From contig NZ_CP045997.1 of the NCBI RefSeq assembly GCF_010233585.1, positions 7,942,186 to 7,987,862 on the forward strand: a stretch of DNA of 45,677 nucleotides, in the 5' to 3' direction. Source of the stretch: Spirosoma endbachense. Its GTDB lineage: Bacteria; Bacteroidota; Bacteroidia; Cytophagales; Spirosomataceae. The position numbers and the translations under genes are program-made. The notes under the pieces were generated by a model. That model searched no databases, was not told the DNA's origin, and saw nothing but the letters and a program-made list of their open reading frames with translations. Shown here one piece after another: positions 41,118 through 45,677 of this stretch (within the stretch, counting starts at the first letter, position 1; each line of letters opens with the position of its first letter).

Positions 41118-42635
41118 CTACTTATGATTAAGTAGCTTCAGGGCAAAGTTCAGCTCGGTGTCCACACCATGAATCAGCTCCTCGATTGACGGCTCAATCC
41201 AATAATCAGGAATGACCCCTCTACCTTTGGTATACGTTACGGCATTAACCGTTTTGGTTAAAGGCACATCAATACGTATATACGTATTGGGCAAGGTTAA
41301 TTTCGTAAAAGACCTCGCCGTGGGGCCTTCCATTGCCCCACCGGTTTCCTCGCCAATAAAGACCGCCCGCTGATTCGACTTTATAAAACTACAGACAACC
41401 GCAGCCATGGAGCCCGAAGCCCCGTTAGCCAGCACCGTCAATTGTCCATTGAAATAGTTCGCTTTAGGTAACTGCTCCAGTAAGAGGGGTGTCCATTGGC
41501 GGTAGTATTCTGGCTTGGGTCGATAGCTGCCGGATGCCGTTTTATAAACGGTCGAATCCGCTACATAGAGTTTTTCCCCGTTCTCTAAATACGTACTTAC
41601 CGGGGGAAGGCCGACATATTTTTTCTCAATGTAATCAAAGTGCCGGTAGGGATTTTTTAATAAGTAAGCAATCAGTTCCTCCCCCGTAGTGTCTCCTCCC
41701 TCGTTATTTCGTAGATCCAAAATCAGGTGAGGTATGTTTTTAACCTTGAGCTCATTAAAAATCGCTTGATACAGCGAATCAAAGTTTTGCTTAAACCGTC
41801 GTCTGTGCCAGCCTAGAAACGAACTAATCTTTAGATATGCTACATCTTCTTTCAAATACGTAAACGTAAGTGGTTTTTCTAGAACCTGCCTCTGTTGATA
41901 AAATGTTCGATACTCGTCTTTGCTCAGACCAGCTACAACTACGGTTTGTTTGGTTGAGGGCTGGTCCGGCAAAATGTACTCCAGACGGAATGATGTGGCT
42001 TCTTCGACAAAAATGGGATACAGTATATCAAACAGATTCTCTTCTTGAGTGGTCGAGTAATCCTCCAGGTGACGAATCTTAAATGTTTGAATATAGCCAT
42101 CGGCCGGGATAGCAGGCAGTAACCGATTTAAAATCTCTTCCATGAGCCGGCCGTTAATCGAAATAAGCTCGGAACCCGCTTTAATGGGTGATGGGATGCT
42201 AGCACTCTTAACAATATAAAACCGCCGATTAATAATCTTGAAGGTAAAGGGGAAACTTTTAACCTTGTTGACAAACTGATTCTTGAAATAGTCAGGCGAA
42301 GGTTTAGCAATCAGATGCTCATCGTTTAGACGCGCACAGCAGAGCGCAATTATTTTATAAAATTCAGTTTCGTCCATCGGCCTATTGAGTAAGGAAAATT
42401 GCTGGTTCAGATACGTATTGATGGTAACCGAATCGGCATAGCGATATAAACTAGGATACGTAGTTTCCAGGGTTTTTCTAAAAATCAAGAAGTCTTCTTG
42501 TAAAGCCTTAGGCAGATATTGTTTGGGGGTAGTATCATCCACGACCACCTTTGTTTGGGCTAGCGTGCTAATGGACAATGCCAGTAGAATAAATAGGCAG
42601 GGAAATTTAACCCCAGCCAAGAAAACGGATTTCAT
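41118..42635 (-). CDS. S41-family peptidase (tail-specific protease type)
   Basis: This 505-residue protein has a signal peptide (about 1-26, CLFILLALSISTLAQ). An N-terminal helical region and a PDZ-like stretch (about 125-170, VKAGSELISINGRLM style, here IKAGSELISINGRLMEEIL) follow. The peptidase core has HLILDLRNNEGGDT, a typical S41 strand. ANGASGSMAAV (about 403-413) has the catalytic-serine position, Ser407/Ser409. FIGEETGGAMEG follows. It cuts unfolded or tagged proteins in the periplasm. A basic catalytic residue is not certain by eye. Confidence 0.85.
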   Translation of the reverse strand: MKSVFLAGVKFPCLFILLALSISTLAQTKVVVDDTTPKQYLPKALQEDFLIFRKTLETTYPSLYRYADSVTINTYLNQQFSLLNRPMDETEFYKIIALCCARLNDEHLIAKPSPDYFKNQFVNKVKSFPFTFKIINRRFYIVKSASIPSPIKAGSELISINGRLMEEILNRLLPAIPADGYIQTFKIRHLEDYSTTQEENLFDILYPIFVEEATSFRLEYILPDQPSTKQTVVVAGLSKDEYRTFYQQRQVLEKPLTFTYLKEDVAYLKISSFLGWHRRRFKQNFDSLYQAIFNELKVKNIPHLILDLRNNEGGDTTGEELIAYLLKNPYRHFDYIEKKYVGLPPVSTYLENGEKLYVADSTVYKTASGSYRPKPEYYRQWTPLLLEQLPKANYFNGQLTVLANGASGSMAAVVCSFIKSNQRAVFIGEETGGAMEGPTARSFTKLTLPNTYIRIDVPLTKTVNAVTYTKGRGVIPDYWIEPSIEELIHGVDTELNFALKLLNHK

Positions 42636-43034
42636 GATTAGTACAAGTAAGTTCAGTAGTAAATGGATTAAAATCGAGCAGGAAACTGACTTACCTCTAA
42701 AAGGTTACCGAATAAATTGGCTTCGGAGGCTACGGATTGAGCTGCGGTGACCGGTCGGAATGTCCCGGCGGGGAACCGCGTACTACCGCCAGAGCGAGAC
42801 CAATGGACAGACATTAAAACCAGCGTTTGTTGAGATTGATCGTCATTTACAAGCAAAGGAGATTGAGGGTCGAAGAAAGACTAACTTTGCACCAGCCAAC
42901 AAATAGTCCATCAAAGAGACTACGTTTACCCGTATGTAGGGCTGAACTACATAGCTTTTGGCTCAATATGTCCGGCCTTTGGCTCACATGAACGTTGAGC
43001 ATCACCTACTTTTATGAACTGATTTAACTAGATC
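42636..43034. other. intergenic stretch before the AraC gene
   Basis: 399 bp between divergent genes. A minus-strand frame at 42668-42856 lacks domain-like features. It should hold the promoters of the peptidase and AraC genes. No clear repeat is seen. Confidence 0.35.
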
Positions 43035-44036
43035 ATGTCCACCGCTCCGTCTACTCAACAAGTCGTTTTTATTGTACCACCTCTTGTCCACGTGTTGGAT
43101 CTGGCAGGACCCGTACAGTTATTTTACGAAGCCATCGAGTACGGAGCCCCCTACCAACTACGCTATTGCTCCTTCCAAAATCAGCTTATCAGTTCAGCGG
43201 GACTGGCTATAGGCCCAGTAGAATCCTTTACCCAACTGCAATTGCAGCCTAGCGATCTACTCGTTATCCCGGGCATGGAGATGGGTTATATCCGGTCGAC
43301 TGCGCTAAAAACAGAGCAAGATTTCTTGACCTGGCTCCGTGAGCAACACCACCAGGGGATAATTATATGCTCCGTTTGTACGGGTGCCTTTTTAGTTGCT
43401 CAGGCTGGCCTACTGGATGGCCGAAAATGTACGACTCACTGGAAACGTTTGGCAGAGTTGCAAACGACGTACCCCCAAGTGATTACTCAGCAGGATCGAT
43501 TGTTTATCCAAGACAGCGGAGTTTATACAAGTGCAGGCGTAACGGCGGGTATTGACATGGCACTGGCGATCTTGGAAGAGCGGCAGGGACCCTTATTTGT
43601 CTCGAAGATAGCCCGTGAATTGGTCGTCTATTTACGCCGTGGTCCCCACCATTCGCAAAAAAGCGTTTACCTCGATTATCGTAATCACATTAACGTGGCT
43701 GTTCACCAGGTTCAGGACTGGCTAATTACTAATCTGCAAACCAGGATCACCTTAGACGAGTTGGCCCAAGTGGCAGGTATGAGTACTCGCAACCTGACCC
43801 GAACGTTTCGAAAAGAAACAGGACTTTCCATTTGTGACTACACCACGCTGCTGCGTCTGGAGCGGGCGCGTACCCTACGACAAAATCCGGGCATGACCCT
43901 AGAGGCCATTGCCGGGCAATGTGGTTTTCAGGATGCACGTCAGCTGCGTCGAATCTGGCAGCAAGACGCATCTAAGAACAGTACCCATCACTTATCTAAA
44001 CTCAATGAACAAATCGATGAAACCCGAATTAAGTAA
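43035..44036 (+). CDS. GlxA-type AraC-family regulator (DJ-1/PfpI + HTH)
   Basis: This 333-residue protein has an N-terminal DJ-1/PfpI-like domain (about 5-185, VVFIVPPLVHVLDLAGPVQL) with the Cys elbow IICSVCTGAFLVAQAG. The C-terminal AraC domain (about 225-320) has two helix-turn-helix units (ITLDELAQVAGMSTRNLTRT, MTLEAIAGQCGFQDARQLRR). It binds DNA and likely senses a small molecule through the first domain. Its 3' end overlaps the start of the next gene by 32 bp, so the two are translationally linked. Confidence 0.9.
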   Translation: MSTAPSTQQVVFIVPPLVHVLDLAGPVQLFYEAIEYGAPYQLRYCSFQNQLISSAGLAIGPVESFTQLQLQPSDLLVIPGMEMGYIRSTALKTEQDFLTWLREQHHQGIIICSVCTGAFLVAQAGLLDGRKCTTHWKRLAELQTTYPQVITQQDRLFIQDSGVYTSAGVTAGIDMALAILEERQGPLFVSKIARELVVYLRRGPHHSQKSVYLDYRNHINVAVHQVQDWLITNLQTRITLDELAQVAGMSTRNLTRTFRKETGLSICDYTTLLRLERARTLRQNPGMTLEAIAGQCGFQDARQLRRIWQQDASKNSTHHLSKLNEQIDETRIK

Positions 44037-45222
44037 GCCGAAGGTTTGCAACAACTATCGCAAGAGTCGGGGCTTTGGCTGTTGGTGGTATGTATGTTTG
44101 GTGATAGTATGTGCGCTTACTCCAGTTGAAGCGGCTTTTTCCTGCACCATATTTGTTCTGACAGATGCGAAACGAACCTTGTTTTTCAATAACGAGGATT
44201 ACTCAAATCCAGCTACTCGTATCTGGTTTCAACCAGCCACCAAGGACTATTATGGCTGTGCCTATCTGGGATTCAATGACGGCTGGGCGCAGGGTGGCGT
44301 CAATCAGTACGGATTGGCTTTTGACTGGGTTGCTGGCGCAAATGAAGCGTACACGCCAGCCTCAAACTTGAAAAGTCTTCAAGGTAACGCGGCCGAGCGA
44401 ATGCTTGAATCCTGTAGAACAGTAAACGACGCCATCACCTTTTACCAACGTTACGCAGAACCCGGATTTGCTTCCGCCAGCATGTTGATTGCCGATAAGA
44501 CGGGGGCTTCGGTAATCATTAGTGCCCAAGATGAACAACTCCATTTTAACCAGTCTCATCAATCCAGAGGCTTCGGGTATGGTAACGAGTCGCTCAAAAA
44601 AATGCTTACCCCAACCCTTAGTCCATCGATCCAAAACGGATTACCCATTCTAAAAGCCTGTCGGCAGGAGGGTATATATGCCACTAAATATTCAAGTGTT
44701 TATGATCTAACCAAGGGCGATATCTCTTTGGTCTCGCTGACCGATAAGGGAGAAAGGGTAACCTTAAATTTACCCACAGAGCTAAAAAAAGGCGGTCATT
44801 ATTATGACATTCCGGCTATTGGCCAGCAGCGCTTACTGCCGCTGATGCCGCTGGTTGCGGGCATGAACCGGTACTTGTGGGAAGGGTACGAACCTTTCCC
44901 GGCGGACGAGCCCGTCACGACCAACTTGGTGCAGGAGGTGATCAAGAAAACTCAGGCTGGTACGCTTCGCCCAGACGATTTTACGCCCGAGTTTTGGAAG
45001 GTACTGGCTCCGATCCAGAAGGATATACAATCCGATTTACGAAGGTTGGGGACTTTGTTATCTGTAAGACTTTTGGAGCGAAAGCAGTCATCGCGCTTAT
45101 ATCTGATGGATTATCAGAACGCCACGGTCCTTCAACGCTTTGAGCTTGATTCACTGAACCGTATTGCTTCGATCAAGTCGGAAGCTGCGGAAATGAAAGT
45201 GAGCGTCGCACGAGAGAAGTAG
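44005..45222 (+). CDS. exported Ntn-hydrolase (choloylglycine-hydrolase-like)
   Basis: The start is the ATG at 44005 or at 44017; an earlier frame start is inside the AraC gene and unlikely. A signal peptide (GCWWYVCLVIVCALTPVEA) leads to AFSCTIF. Cys47 is where Ntn-hydrolases carry their N-terminal nucleophile after processing, followed by FFNNEDYSN and GGVNQYGLAFDWVA. The family cleaves linear amide bonds (bile-acid amides, penicillin V, acyl-homoserine lactones, or related). The substrate is unknown here. It overlaps the GlxA-type regulator, which probably controls it. Confidence 0.75.
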   Translation: MNKSMKPELSKPKVCNNYRKSRGFGCWWYVCLVIVCALTPVEAAFSCTIFVLTDAKRTLFFNNEDYSNPATRIWFQPATKDYYGCAYLGFNDGWAQGGVNQYGLAFDWVAGANEAYTPASNLKSLQGNAAERMLESCRTVNDAITFYQRYAEPGFASASMLIADKTGASVIISAQDEQLHFNQSHQSRGFGYGNESLKKMLTPTLSPSIQNGLPILKACRQEGIYATKYSSVYDLTKGDISLVSLTDKGERVTLNLPTELKKGGHYYDIPAIGQQRLLPLMPLVAGMNRYLWEGYEPFPADEPVTTNLVQEVIKKTQAGTLRPDDFTPEFWKVLAPIQKDIQSDLRRLGTLLSVRLLERKQSSRLYLMDYQNATVLQRFELDSLNRIASIKSEAAEMKVSVAREK

Positions 45223-45614
45223 GAAATCCTGATCAGACAAGCAAGCGGTTTGTGTAGTGTTGGGCCTACCAGTAATTCTTGTGTGGCCATTGGTAAGAAG
45301 TAGAGCATCGCGTAGTCAAGCATGGGCTAGTTATGGTTCGACCTCCCCTACGTCAATGCTTCTGCACTTTTGGTTGTAAAGTAGGTGAACTGGCTGTGGT
45401 GACCTTTATCAGTTGACAGGTTGATGAATGTATGAGTCTTTTTAAACGCCCCATTTATGAAGCAGATACATAATAAAACCATCATATTACTTTGAGGGCG
45501 TCTAACAGACATTCTCTAACGGTTGGAATTACACAATGAGTAGGTCAGGGGAGACTGCTCGCTAAACTGTGTCACAGGTGAATGAAAGGAGTAAAACCTC
45601 TAACTTTCACTATC
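45223..45614. other. intergenic region leading into an IS256-type element
   Basis: 392 bp without a gene. The part from about 45550 (with CTAAACTGTGTCAC) is probably the left end of the transposon whose transposase starts at 45615. The inverted end cannot be checked because its partner is outside the window. Confidence 0.4.
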
Positions 45615-45677
45615 ATGACTAACGAGTTCGATTTTGAAGCCTTTAAACAGGCAGCCATCAAAGGCCTTTATGAAGGC
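45615..45677 (+). CDS. IS256-type transposase, 5' end only
   Basis: The 21 visible codons begin MTNEFDFEAFKQAAIKGLYE. The pattern 'FDF..FK..A...L..G' is how many IS256-family (Mutator-type) transposases start. The gene runs past the window edge, so the family call rests on the N-terminus only. Confidence 0.5.
   Translation, partial: MTNEFDFEAFKQAAIKGLYEG

Overview
The window comes from a member of the Bacteroidota, most likely a Cytophagales genus such as Spirosoma or a relative. The evidence is a SusC/SusD pair with a FecR anti-sigma factor and ECF sigma factor, a DUF3667 protein, a PadR regulator beside an ABC permease with a prefix domain, Crp-type regulators with small cupins, many Cys-type lipoprotein signals, and two TAnnTTTG-like -7 boxes. 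No rRNA, tRNA or CRISPR array was recognised.

Layout. 1-11.3 kb is a patchwork of small membrane, outer-membrane-barrel and lipoprotein genes, mostly on the minus strand and AT-rich. It holds a large lipoprotein with a permuted-papain-like C-terminus followed by a four-helix membrane protein, an orphan immunity-like protein, a frameshifted FtsH-N-domain-like gene, two short inverted-repeat elements, and a recurring TATACAACAG-type motif ahead of starts. 11.6-13.4 kb has a solitary tyrosine recombinase, a candidate recombination core just upstream, and two small unknown ORFs. 13.7-16.7 kb is a PadR regulator with an FtsX/MacB-type permease. 17.4-18.8 kb is a GC-richer divergent NmrA-like reductase and HxlR regulator with two identical palindromic operators between them. 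19.3-27.4 kb is a carbohydrate-utilisation locus read on the minus strand: sigma factor, FecR, SusC, SusD, then a CE15/acetyl-xylan-esterase-like enzyme. 28-33 kb holds a DUF3667 protein, a Fic protein with two palindromes upstream, two paralogous barrel proteins with a shared promoter block, and a Crp-type regulator.

33.4-35 kb is a 1.2-kb segment bounded by a perfect 38-bp inverted repeat. It carries one lipoprotein gene and lies between two truncated genes. 35-36.6 kb has a secreted Trp-rich peptide, a Crp-type regulator and a cupin. 37-39.1 kb is the most notable locus: a tRNA-dependent cyclodipeptide synthase of the NYH type followed by an isopenicillin-N-synthase-like Fe(II) oxygenase. 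This looks like a minimal diketopiperazine pathway (synthesis, then oxidation). 39.5-45.2 kb has a small lipoprotein, a third inverted-repeat element, an S41 peptidase, a GlxA-type AraC regulator and an overlapping Ntn-hydrolase. The window ends in the first codons of an IS256-type transposase.

All calls rest on reading the sequence and on recalled family features. No database search was run.
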